Shown here one piece after another: positions 35,862 to 43,687 of a DNA stretch of 58,029 nucleotides; position 1 is the stretch's first letter, and every line of letters begins with the position of its first letter. Source of the stretch: Desulfoscipio geothermicus (GTDB taxonomy: Bacteria; Bacillota; Desulfotomaculia; Desulfotomaculales; Desulfallaceae); contig JAENYS010000015.1 in the NCBI GenBank assembly GCA_016841645.1, positions 1-58,029 of the forward strand, in the 5' to 3' direction. The position numbers and the translations under genes were made by a program. A model generated the notes under the pieces. That model ran no database searches. It saw nothing but the letters and a program-made list of their open reading frames with translations, and was not told where the DNA came from.

Positions 35862-36685
35862 TGAATATGCAAATGGGTCAAAGTAACGGGACTGAGACGG
35901 GGAGAGTAGTGGCCGGTGAACTATTTGACACCCACACTCACCTTTATGACGAAATATTTACAGCCGATCGGGACCAGGTGTTTAGACGTATGACCGAAGC
36001 CGGGGTTACCCGGGTGATGTGTGTTGGGTTTGATATTAAGTCATCGGAACAAGCGGTAGCTATGGCGGAAAGCCTCCCTGGCGTGGTGGCCGCAGTAGGT
36101 GTGCACCCGCATGATGCCGAGGACGCAGTGCCGGATTACCTATCCCGGCTGGCTGATTTAGCCGGGCACCCCCGGGTGGCGGCGCTTGGTGAAATAGGCC
36201 TTGATTACTACCGGGATCTTTCGCCGCGACCGGTGCAGCAGCAGGTTTTTAGGGAGCAGTTGGCTTTGGTACGGGAGCTGGGCATACCGGTGATCATCCA
36301 TGCGCGGGACGCCTTCGGTGACCTGATGGATATTTTGCGTCGGGATGGCATCAGCCCGGCCGGGGGAGTAATTCATTGTTTCAGCGGTAGTTGGGAAGTG
36401 GCCAAGGATGCAATGGAGATGGGGTTTTATATTTCCTTGGCCGGGCCGGTGACCTATAAAAAATCCCCGAGGTTAAAGGAGATTGCCGTGCGGGTGCCGG
36501 TAGAACGACTGCTTATAGAAACCGATTGCCCTTTTCTTGCCCCTGAGCCATTTAGAGGGCGGCGCAACGAGCCGTCTTATGTGCGGTATGTGGCTGCACA
36601 TATTGCTGCACTGCGGGAAATGCCGCTGGACGAACTGGCCGGGGTTACCACTGCCAATGCAAAAAAGCTTTTTAATATAAAATAA
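35861..36685 (+). CDS. tatD: TatD-family metal-dependent DNase
   Basis: A 274-aa TIM-barrel hydrolase of the TatD family, a metal-dependent nuclease. Metal ligands: DTHTHLYD, GEIGLDYYRD, IIHARDAFGD, VIHCFSGSWE and ETDCPFLAPEPFRG. An unusual ~17-residue N-terminal extension precedes the first motif. Its ATG overlaps the metG stop (TAATG), the conserved yabD position. Complete. Confidence 0.95.
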   Translation: MNMQMGQSNGTETGRVVAGELFDTHTHLYDEIFTADRDQVFRRMTEAGVTRVMCVGFDIKSSEQAVAMAESLPGVVAAVGVHPHDAEDAVPDYLSRLADLAGHPRVAALGEIGLDYYRDLSPRPVQQQVFREQLALVRELGIPVIIHARDAFGDLMDILRRDGISPAGGVIHCFSGSWEVAKDAMEMGFYISLAGPVTYKKSPRLKEIAVRVPVERLLIETDCPFLAPEPFRGRRNEPSYVRYVAAHIAALREMPLDELAGVTTANAKKLFNIK

Positions 36686-36729
36686 AATGCCAGGGTTAGG
36701 TTATATATTGTAGATGGGAGGGGGCTGGT

Positions 36730-37278
36730 TTGCCGGAAGAAACATTAGTTGCACCCAGAGGCTTGACACTTGTATTTACAGGAGACGGCAAGGGCAAAAC
36801 CACTGCGGCATTGGGTATGGCGCTGCGGGCATGGGGGCAGGGTATGAAGGTTTTAATTTTACAATTTATCAAGGGCGGCTGGACGTGTGGCGAACTAATA
36901 GCTGCGGAAAAGCTAGGTCCCAACTTCATAATGCGACAGATGGGTGAGGGGTTTATTAGAGGTTCCAGTGACAAGGATTTGGATGTGCATCGTGCAGCCG
37001 CCCAAAACGCGCTGGAAGAAGCAAAAAAAGCTGTGCGAGAAGGGGCGGTAGACATGGTAGTCCTTGATGAAATAAACTGTGCTGTGCATTATGGCCTGGT
37101 GGATGTGGAGGATGTGCTGGATATTATTCGCAGTAAACCGCCCGGTTTACATCTTGTTATAACCGGGCGTAATGTAGCCAACGAAGTGATGGGGTTAGCC
37201 GATCTTGTAACAGAAATGCGGGAAGTGAAACACCCTTTTGCCGCCGGTATGCCGGCTCAAAAGGGTATAGAGTTTTAG
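36730..37278 (+). CDS. cobO: Cob(I)yrinic acid a,c-diamide adenosyltransferase
   Basis: A 182-aa CobO/BtuR-type adenosyltransferase that attaches the adenosyl group to cobalamin precursors. P-loop GDGKGKTTA (18-26), then ILQFIKGGWTCGE, VVLDEINCAVHYGLV, and the C-terminal EMREVKHPFAAGMPAQKGIE. TTG start with GGGAGGGG upstream. A tiny ORF for a membrane peptide begins directly at the stop codon (37279). It is an insertion relative to the tatD-yabE order of Bacilli. There is no cobalamin riboswitch in front of it. Confidence 0.93.
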   Translation: MPEETLVAPRGLTLVFTGDGKGKTTAALGMALRAWGQGMKVLILQFIKGGWTCGELIAAEKLGPNFIMRQMGEGFIRGSSDKDLDVHRAAAQNALEEAKKAVREGAVDMVVLDEINCAVHYGLVDVEDVLDIIRSKPPGLHLVITGRNVANEVMGLADLVTEMREVKHPFAAGMPAQKGIEF

Positions 37279-37350
37279 TTGCCGGCCTTGATTGTTATCG
37301 CAGTTGCTATTTTAGCGGCTGTTTTTTTATTGCATTTCCCCGAAAAGTAA
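37279..37350 (+). CDS. Putative 23-aa membrane peptide
   Basis: A TTG-started frame immediately after the cobO stop codon, encoding MPALIVIAVAILAAV followed by FLLHFPEK: a single hydrophobic helix and a charged tail. An AAGGGT sequence lies 12 nt upstream inside cobO. It could be a real small protein or chance. No homologue can be named. Confidence 0.3.
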   Translation: MPALIVIAVAILAAVFLLHFPEK

Positions 37351-37562
37351 TAAATGTCGGGACAGGTTGCATAGTATAATGCAGGTGGGTGTGTTGAACA
37401 AATTAACCAGCATTGCAGGAAAAAGACAACATACGGCGAATATGTATATAAAGCCATGAGGTGCCGGTGATAGCCTCCCACTTATTTTAACTAATAAGCT
37501 ATATTAAGCATAGTTTATATGAGCACGAAATTTTTATTGTTGGACTGTGCCGGTAAAAATTT

Positions 37563-38594
37563 ATGTTGCAGTTTTTCGAGGGAGGGATAAATATCATTTT
37601 AAACGAAAAAGCGGCTGAGTGTGCCGTATCCGACAACTTCTTTAATGGCAGAGTTGCGTCGGCTTTGCTGGCCGTTATTATATTGATTGTGGCCATCATT
37701 TCAGCATACCAGGGTGCCCAAAAGGAAGTTTATTTGTTAATAGATGGTAAACAATGGCAAGTGCGTACTTTTCATAATAATGTTGACGGGCTTTTGCAGG
37801 AAAAGGGCGTTGTTCTTGCTGAAAAAGATAGGGTGTCTCCAAGTCCGGCCGCTGTTCTTGAGGACGGCATGACGGTTAAAGTACGCCGGGCTGTGCCGGT
37901 ACAGTTGCAAGTGGGGCATGAAAAATACCAATTGACGAGCTCCGCTGAAACGGTTGGCGATGTGCTCAAAGAAGAAGGCGTGGTGCTTGGGGAGCGGGAT
38001 ATTGTTACCCCCGGTGTTACCTCCCGGTTGGATAAAGAAGTCCGCATTCAAGTAGATCGGATTAATACTCATATAATTGAAGAAGAAATAGCTATTCCCT
38101 GTAGGATACAGCGGAAAAATGACGCTACATTGTTAAGTGGGATTATCAGGGTAATAGATAGCGGTAAAGAAGGATTGCAAAAAAAGATTTGGGAAAAAGT
38201 TTATAAAAACGGCATACTGATAGAAAAGCGTCTTTTAGCCAGTAGTGTGTTGCAAGAGCCTGTGGATAGGGTAATCCAGGTAGGTACTATGCAGGTCGTC
38301 TCCCGTGGTGGTGAAACCTTTAGGTTTTCCCGCGCTTATGATATGGTGGCCACTGCCTATACTTATACCGGTAATAATACTGCTACCGGGGTTAGTCCCC
38401 ATATGGGGGTTGTGGCAGTGGACCCGTCGGTAATTTCTATGGGTAGCCGGCTGTACGTGGAGGGATATGGTTACGCTAGGGCACTGGATAGGGGTTCGGC
38501 AATCAATGGGAATCGCATTGATGTTTTTATGGAAAGCCAAAGTCAGGCATTGAGATGGGGAAGACGTTCTGTGAAGGTATATTTGCTTGAATAA
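37563..38594 (+). CDS. yabE: YabE-like protein: DUF348, G5 and 3D domains
   Basis: A 343-aa exported wall-active protein related to YabE and Rpf-like factors. Order: an N-terminal transmembrane or signal segment (about 32-50), two DUF348 repeats (VYLLIDGKQWQVRTF; VQLQVGHEKYQLTSS), a G5-like domain, then a C-terminal 3D (Asp-Asp-Asp) domain with VATAYTYTG, GVVAVDPSVI and the ALDRGSAI motif. The 3D domain resembles lytic transglycosylases such as MltA. The start is uncertain: a GAGGGAGGG site at 37578 suggests translation a dozen codons after 37563, perhaps at a non-standard codon. Its place between tatD and ksgA matches B. subtilis. Confidence 0.88.
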   Translation: MLQFFEGGINIILNEKAAECAVSDNFFNGRVASALLAVIILIVAIISAYQGAQKEVYLLIDGKQWQVRTFHNNVDGLLQEKGVVLAEKDRVSPSPAAVLEDGMTVKVRRAVPVQLQVGHEKYQLTSSAETVGDVLKEEGVVLGERDIVTPGVTSRLDKEVRIQVDRINTHIIEEEIAIPCRIQRKNDATLLSGIIRVIDSGKEGLQKKIWEKVYKNGILIEKRLLASSVLQEPVDRVIQVGTMQVVSRGGETFRFSRAYDMVATAYTYTGNNTATGVSPHMGVVAVDPSVISMGSRLYVEGYGYARALDRGSAINGNRIDVFMESQSQALRWGRRSVKVYLLE

Positions 38595-38601
38595 AAAAAT
38601 T

Positions 38602-38627
38602 GAGGGGCTTATGCCTCTCTTTTTTAT
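38602..38627 (+). terminator. Terminator after yabE-like gene
   Basis: A 7-bp stem, gaggggc (38602-38608) with gcctctc (38613-38619) including one G-U pair, then seven T. Confidence 0.85.
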
Positions 38628-38688
38628 TTTCATGCTTAAACTGGTATGATATATGTAAAATCGTTATTAATATTTGCGGAGGTAGATT

Positions 38689-39558
38689 ATGTTGGATCTT
38701 GCATCACCAAGCGTATTAAGAGATTTGTTGCAGCGTCACCAATTTCGGATTAAAAAAAAATTTGGGCAAAATTTTTTAATTGACGGTAATATTATAAATA
38801 AGATATTGATTGCTGCTGAGTTGAATAATATGGACATAGTGGTGGAAATCGGCCCGGGGGTGGGAACACTTACCCATCGCCTGGCTAAAATAGCTCGTCA
38901 GGTGGTAGCCGTAGAAATTGACCGCACTGTGCTACCGTTGCTGACAGAAACGTTGGATGGGCTGGATAATGTTGCACTGGTTGAAGCGGATGCTTTGAAA
39001 ATTGATTTTGAACGGCTGGTGCAAGAACGAACCGGTGCTCTGGCAGACGGGTACAAGGTTGTGGCTAACCTGCCATATTATATTACCACTCCACTAATTA
39101 TGCATTTACTGGAAAATTATTCTTCCGCCCGTAAAATAATTGTTATGGTTCAGGAGGAGGTTGCCCGGCGGCTTACCGCTTCTCCGGGCACCAAAGATTA
39201 CGGGGCCCTCACCGTGGCTGCAAATTATTATGCGGTGGTAGAAACGGTCTTCAAGGTGCCCCGCACAGTGTTCTTTCCGCGTCCGGAAGTAGACTCGGCA
39301 GTGGTAAGCATGACCGTAAGGAAAAGTCCGGCTGTTTGTGTAATAAATGAGCAAATTTATTTTTCTCTGATTAGGGCGGCCTTTCAAAAAAGGCGCAAAA
39401 CATTACTTAATGCGTTAGGTAGTGTGGATAAGGAGTTGCTCAGGGATAGGTGGCTTTATATTTTGGAACAATCTGAAATTGACCCGATGCGCCGGGGTGA
39501 GACGCTTAATTTGCAGGAATTTGCCCGTTTGGCCGATGCTTATGTTAAATGCAAGTAA
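38689..39558 (+). CDS. ksgA: 16S rRNA adenine(1518/1519)-N6-dimethyltransferase
   Basis: SAM-dependent methylase (289 aa) that dimethylates two adenines in helix 45 of 16S rRNA; a late ribosome-assembly step. KFGQNFLIDGN, EIGPGVGTLTHRLA (SAM-binding), VEADALKIDF and NLPYYITTP (catalytic) are present, with the family C-terminus FQKRRKTLLNAL. A strong GGAGG site precedes the ATG. The rnmV gene that precedes ksgA in Bacilli is absent here. Confidence 0.96.
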   Translation: MLDLASPSVLRDLLQRHQFRIKKKFGQNFLIDGNIINKILIAAELNNMDIVVEIGPGVGTLTHRLAKIARQVVAVEIDRTVLPLLTETLDGLDNVALVEADALKIDFERLVQERTGALADGYKVVANLPYYITTPLIMHLLENYSSARKIIVMVQEEVARRLTASPGTKDYGALTVAANYYAVVETVFKVPRTVFFPRPEVDSAVVSMTVRKSPAVCVINEQIYFSLIRAAFQKRRKTLLNALGSVDKELLRDRWLYILEQSEIDPMRRGETLNLQEFARLADAYVKCK

Positions 39559-39578
39559 TATAAAAGGAGATGGACTAC

Positions 39579-40049
39579 TTGTTATTCATCAGTCCTTCCA
39601 AGGGAAAGTTGTCATTTGTTGAAATGATGGACGATGTTATCTGCTTTATCAGGGGTCTGCCCAGTTCATCTTACAAAATTATTATTGGTACCGATTCCAT
39701 GGTTAGGAATGAAACCTGTTTTGTTACCGCAGTTGTGGTGCATCGCCAGGGCAAAGGGGCCAGGTATTATTATCATAAGAAAATACAGCGGAAGATAAAA
39801 AGCTTGCGTCAAAAAATATTTTATGAAACTGCTCTCAGCCTGGAGCTGGGCAGCCAAATTGTAGAATATTTTTCCCAAAGCGGTTATGCTGAGTTGCCGG
39901 TAGAGGTTCATATCGATGTGGGTACACAGGGAGAAACCCGTGACTTAATTAAAGAGGTTGTGGGTATGGTTGTTGGAAGCGGCTTTCAGGCTAAAATTAA
40001 ACCCGATGCCTACGGTGCCTCCTCCGTTGCAGATAAACATACCAAGTAA
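39579..40049 (+). CDS. ykuK: YkuK-like RNase H-fold protein (DUF458)
   Basis: A 156-aa protein of the DUF458/YkuK family, with a predicted RNase H-like fold. Recognisable pieces: IIIGTDSM (acidic first strand), VVVHRQGKGARYYYHKKIQ, VEVHIDVGTQGETRDLIKEVVGM and IKPDAYGASSVADKHTK. Function not proven. TTG 39579 has AAAGGAG 10 nt upstream; the ATG at 39570 almost touches the ribosome site. It follows ksgA closely and faces a convergent glycosyltransferase. Confidence 0.88.
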   Translation: MLFISPSKGKLSFVEMMDDVICFIRGLPSSSYKIIIGTDSMVRNETCFVTAVVVHRQGKGARYYYHKKIQRKIKSLRQKIFYETALSLELGSQIVEYFSQSGYAELPVEVHIDVGTQGETRDLIKEVVGMVVGSGFQAKIKPDAYGASSVADKHTK

Positions 40050-40064
40050 AGTTAAAGCTTGACA

Positions 40065-40838
40065 CTAAATCAAGTCCCAGCGTCTTTCGTGGTGGTATCC
40101 GATGTAGTCCCGCCCGTACAACGTTCGAGGGCCAAATTTGCCGTCTTTGGCGTATAGGGCGGACAGGCAATCACCAATAATGGTTTCTGTAATTTTATAA
40201 GCATGGTCGGCGCTCCGCAAGGGTGAACCAAGAAGCATATGGGTTATTTCAGCGGCCACACCGATATTCAGGCCGGCCCGGGATGCCCTGGCCAGCAGCA
40301 TGGGGGGTACGGCAAAATCAACCGGGCTTGTCAACCGGAGCAATCTACCGGAAACAGCATGTGGGCCGTGGGAAGGTGTGGCAGTGCCGATAATATCGAA
40401 CACTTGCAATTGCCTGTTAAGTTCTTCCCGTACTTTGAGCAGGCAGGCGGCCGCAGGGCTGATATCAGACCTTGTAATAGTTGGGTAGCAATTGGTCAGA
40501 GCCAGATCCAATCCTTGGTCCCGAACAGCTAAAACCAACTTGGTTAGCATTTCTTTATTTGCCCCAAACATGTCGCCGTCAATAAACAATATCCCATCGG
40601 CATTCAATCGGGAAGCTTCTATTGCGCCTACTGCACGGGGAACATCTATGCCCAGCGGCTCGGTAAACCATAGTGGGGCCAGGAGAGGACAATTAATTGT
40701 TTCTAAAACGTCCAGTGAGTTGTCGGTGCAGCCGTTCAGCACCGGTATAATGCAATCTAATAGATCAAAAGGTAAATTTGAAATTACTTTTTCCAAGGTT
40801 TTTGCTTCATTTTTAGCCGGTATTACCGTAATAAACAC
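40065..40838 (-). CDS. Glycosyltransferase family 2 protein
   Basis: A 257-aa GT-A-fold sugar transferase. The nucleotide-sugar region VIPAKNEAKTLEKVI and a DxD-like FIDGDMFGA are intact. No membrane segment is seen. The acceptor is unknown, though position among sporulation genes makes a spore-surface glycan possible (inference). GTG start with GAGGAGG upstream. It breaks the ksgA-yabG order on the opposite strand. Confidence 0.82.
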   Translation of the reverse strand: MFITVIPAKNEAKTLEKVISNLPFDLLDCIIPVLNGCTDNSLDVLETINCPLLAPLWFTEPLGIDVPRAVGAIEASRLNADGILFIDGDMFGANKEMLTKLVLAVRDQGLDLALTNCYPTITRSDISPAAACLLKVREELNRQLQVFDIIGTATPSHGPHAVSGRLLRLTSPVDFAVPPMLLARASRAGLNIGVAAEITHMLLGSPLRSADHAYKITETIIGDCLSALYAKDGKFGPRTLYGRDYIGYHHERRWDLI

Positions 40839-41039
40839 AGGTTACTTCCTCCTCTATGTTATTATGCATGACTCAAACATGTTTATTAAATTACACTTTT
40901 AGCTTTATTGAAGTACATTTTGGCAGCCCGGCATTGTTATTGTGCAAAGCACAGGTATTTATTATGGTAGCTTATAATATGCCATCCTATGGTAAAAGTT
41001 TCTTAACTATGGGACGGCATTTTAATTTGCATAAATTCA

Positions 41040-41067
41040 CACCTTTACCCTGTTAATTCATAAGATG
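41040..41067 (+). promoter_or_regulatory. Sigma-K-like promoter of yabG
   Basis: CACC (41040-41043), a 15-nt spacer and CATAAGATG (41059-41067), against the sigma-K consensus mACm / CATAnnnTA with one mismatch. B. subtilis yabG is known to be sigma-K dependent, which supports the call. Confidence 0.4.
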
Positions 41068-41090
41068 TAGAAATAAAATGGAGGGGCTGA

Positions 41091-41969
41091 TTGATCCTGG
41101 ACATAAAAGTTGGTGATATAGTAGGGCGAAAGTCATACGGTCTGGATATTTATTTTAAGGTATTGGATATTTGCGAGGATGATGATGGAAACCAAATAGC
41201 CTACTTAAAGGGTCTGGATATGCGGCTTTGTGCAAATGGGCCGCTAGACGATCTGACTAAAATCGAACCAAATAAATTAGCGGATTACTGGCGGATGACC
41301 ATGATCAAAAACCATGAGGCTATGCGTAGAGTTTTTGTACGCCGCCAAAAAGACCGGGAAACGTTTTTGATGCGGTCGGTACCTGGTAAGGAGAAAGGTG
41401 AAGAAGGTTTTGATGTTCCGGGGCGGGTATTACACATCGATGGTGACGAGGATTATCTTGATTTATGCATGACCACATACCGTCAGTTGCAAATTCCTGC
41501 GGAGGGTCTTAATATCCCGGAGAACCGGCAAGCGCAAAAAGTATATGATCTTCTGGTAGAGCACCGGCCTGATTTATTGGTGCTTACCGGTCATGACGGT
41601 TTTATTAAAGGTACCAAGAATTTTTCAGATATTAGTAATTACCACAACTCCAGCCATTTCGTAGCTGCTGTAAAAGAAGCCCGTCGTTATGAAAAAAGCC
41701 GGGATGACCTGGTGATATTTGCCGGGGCTTGTCAGTCCCATTATGAGTCCCTGCTTGGGGCCGGGGCAAATTTTGCGAGTTCTCCCCAACGGGTGTTGAT
41801 ACATGCCTTTGACCCGGTGTTTATTGTAGAGAAAATTGCCTTTACCTCTATTTATGATCCAATAAGCCTGCAGGATATAATTACCGGCACTATAACTGGT
41901 TTTGACGGTATTGGCGGCATGGAAACCAGGGGCAGATACCGCATGGGGGTTCCTCGTTCCCCTTATTAG
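41091..41969 (+). CDS. yabG: Sporulation-specific protease YabG
   Basis: A 292-aa YabG-family protease that processes spore coat proteins in the mother cell. N-terminal LDIKVGDIVGRKSYGLDIYF and the central LVLTGHDGFIKGTKNFSDIS (catalytic His region), then VIFAGACQSHYESLLGAGAN with the catalytic-type cysteine, are typical. TTG start with GGAGGGG upstream. Complete length. Next to an unrelated trypsin-like protease and DUF3794 proteins. Confidence 0.94.
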   Translation: MILDIKVGDIVGRKSYGLDIYFKVLDICEDDDGNQIAYLKGLDMRLCANGPLDDLTKIEPNKLADYWRMTMIKNHEAMRRVFVRRQKDRETFLMRSVPGKEKGEEGFDVPGRVLHIDGDEDYLDLCMTTYRQLQIPAEGLNIPENRQAQKVYDLLVEHRPDLLVLTGHDGFIKGTKNFSDISNYHNSSHFVAAVKEARRYEKSRDDLVIFAGACQSHYESLLGAGANFASSPQRVLIHAFDPVFIVEKIAFTSIYDPISLQDIITGTITGFDGIGGMETRGRYRMGVPRSPY

Positions 41970-41974
41970 GAAGT

Positions 41975-42003
41975 AACCCTTTTTCACCGGCATGCATAAA
42001 ATG
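41975..42003 (+). promoter_or_regulatory. Sigma-K-like promoter upstream of the trypsin-like gene
   Basis: AACC (41975-41978), a 16-nt spacer and CATAAAATG (41995-42003), one mismatch from CATAnnnTA. It lies between the yabG stop and the protease start. Confidence 0.35.
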
Positions 42004-42026
42004 GCACCAGTAAAGGAGGTGTGGGT

Positions 42027-43028
42027 ATGGAAAGGCATTATCGTGTTCTTGGTAAAGTACAGAGTCGAATTCTAAAAATGCCCAATGTTGTTGGCGTGGG
42101 AGTGGGATATAAGCAGGTTGGACTTAATCGTACTGAAAAACCGGCGATTATTATTTTTGTGGAAAAAAAGGTGCCCAAAACCAGTTTGCCCCGCAGCCAA
42201 AAGTTACCAGGAAAGATAAACGGTTTGGAAACCGATGTTATTGAAATTGGCCGGGTAAGACTGATGGAAAGAGTTATGAAAATGCGCCCCGCTCTTCCTG
42301 GCAGCAGTATAGGCCATTATAAGATCAGTGCCGGTACATTTGGGGTCGTGGTTAGAGATAAAAATTCCGGTGAAAAGTTAATTCTATCCAACAACCATAT
42401 ATTGGCCAATGGGTCAAATGGCAGTGACGGCCGGGCCAGTGTGGGCGATGCAATTTTGCAGCCAGGACCTTACGACGGGGGAAAAACAAGTGACAAAATA
42501 GCGAAACTGGTCAGGTTTATTCCATTAGTTAAATCTGCCCAGCCGGCCGATTGCCCGGTGGCAGCAAGTGTTGCCAGTATTGGCAACCGGTTTATTAAAC
42601 TAATACGTCCGGGATATGAAATGCGCTTTTATAAATATAGCCGTTCAACTAATATAGTGGATTGTGCTGTAGCCAAGCCGGTAAATCCTAGTTTGATTGG
42701 CGAAGAAATTGTAGAGTTGGGTGCGGTGTCCGGGGTGGGGGAAGCCCGGGAAGGTATGTGGGTGCAAAAAAGCGGTCGTACTACCGGTGTTACCTTCGGG
42801 CAAATAACGGCAATGGGGGTCACTTTAAAGGTAAGCATTTCAGATGAAGAATCAGGCTGGTTTAATGATCAGGTGGTGTCGGATGTACTTTGTCAACCGG
42901 GTGATAGTGGCTCGCTGATTATAGATAAAGAAAATAAAGCAGTGGGTCTTTTATTTGCCGGTTCAGATACACATTGCATATTTAACCGCATACAAAATGT
43001 ACTTAAGCTTTTGGATATTGAAATTTAG
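42027..43028 (+). CDS. Trypsin-like serine protease, no signal peptide
   Basis: A 333-aa chymotrypsin-fold serine protease with a complete triad in order: H124 (LSNNHILAN), D212 (IVDCAVAKP) and S294 (CQPGDSGSLI). It has an N-terminal region of about 100 residues typical of nucleotide-free cytosolic proteins (VVGVGVGYKQVG, AIIIFVEKKVP). No signal peptide or membrane segment is visible, so it probably acts inside the cell, perhaps in the mother cell given its promoter and neighbours. ATG 42027 has AAAGGAGG 7 nt upstream; an earlier GTG at 42021 is too close. No established gene name; substrate unknown. Confidence 0.88.
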   Translation: MERHYRVLGKVQSRILKMPNVVGVGVGYKQVGLNRTEKPAIIIFVEKKVPKTSLPRSQKLPGKINGLETDVIEIGRVRLMERVMKMRPALPGSSIGHYKISAGTFGVVVRDKNSGEKLILSNNHILANGSNGSDGRASVGDAILQPGPYDGGKTSDKIAKLVRFIPLVKSAQPADCPVAASVASIGNRFIKLIRPGYEMRFYKYSRSTNIVDCAVAKPVNPSLIGEEIVELGAVSGVGEAREGMWVQKSGRTTGVTFGQITAMGVTLKVSISDEESGWFNDQVVSDVLCQPGDSGSLIIDKENKAVGLLFAGSDTHCIFNRIQNVLKLLDIEI

Positions 43029-43074
43029 TTACCGGACGGGGGCTAAAAGTGTATTGCCGGGAGGAGGTTTTTAT

Positions 43075-43467
43075 TTGAAAGTATACCAGACCAGCGATGT
43101 AGCCCTAACTTTTTTTAATGATATTCCGGCTATCGGTCCCCGATTACCAAGCAAGGAAGACGCCCTTAAAGTGGCGGAAAGTTACTTGCAGTTAATTGAT
43201 AAACTAGCCCGGGGGAAAAAAGGTAACCCGCGCTGCAGCATTAGTTTTTTAAAACAAACAGACGGGCTTTACACGTTGATATTAAAAGGTTCCGGTATGG
43301 CTTTAGAGACACTAAGTAATTTAGATGAGCTAATGCTGTTGCGTTTTAAGAAAGGATTAAAAAACAAAATTTTTATATTAACCTGCTTCTTTGATGGTCA
43401 GGATGGTAATGTGGTATGCCTTGCCCTAACAGAAGGGGTGGGAGCAGTGCTTTATTCACCAGGTTAA
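43075..43467 (+). CDS. Hypothetical protein
   Basis: A 130-aa soluble protein that I do not recognise. It is basic in the middle (DKLARGKKGNPR) with alternating hydrophobic strands near the end (KIFILTCFFDG; NVVCLALTEGVGAVLY). TTG 43075 has GGGAGGAGG upstream. It starts 46 bp after the protease and is likely in the same transcript. An earlier start inside the protease gene was not used. Confidence 0.7.
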   Translation: MKVYQTSDVALTFFNDIPAIGPRLPSKEDALKVAESYLQLIDKLARGKKGNPRCSISFLKQTDGLYTLILKGSGMALETLSNLDELMLLRFKKGLKNKIFILTCFFDGQDGNVVCLALTEGVGAVLYSPG

Positions 43468-43481
43468 GGGAACCCATATAC

Positions 43482-43504
43482 GGTACCGGGCAATGCCCGG
43501 TACC
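43482..43504 (+). terminator. GC-rich hairpin after the protease unit
   Basis: An 11-bp perfect stem, ggtaccgggca with tgcccggtacc, nearly without a loop. It lacks a T run, so termination is only probable. Confidence 0.5.
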
Positions 43505-43628
43505 ACAATACAATATTGACTGTCTGTACCGGCAAGCAGCTACTTAGCCATAGTTAAGAAATAATTATGATTTTAGAAGGACTGAGAAGGCCTTTTTTTA
43601 TTTTCATATGGATAGACAATATTGTCTG

Positions 43629-43656
43629 CACATTTTAGACATTCACTCATATATTA
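43629..43656 (+). promoter_or_regulatory. Sigma-K promoter of the SPOCS-LysM gene
   Basis: CACA (43629-43632), a 15-nt spacer and CATATATTA (43648-43656): a full match to the sigma-K consensus mACm / CATAnnnTA. Predicted start is near 43663, just before the ribosome site. Consistent with late mother-cell expression. Confidence 0.5.
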
Positions 43657-43687
43657 TTATAGAACTCTCATGAAAGGAGGAGATTGT

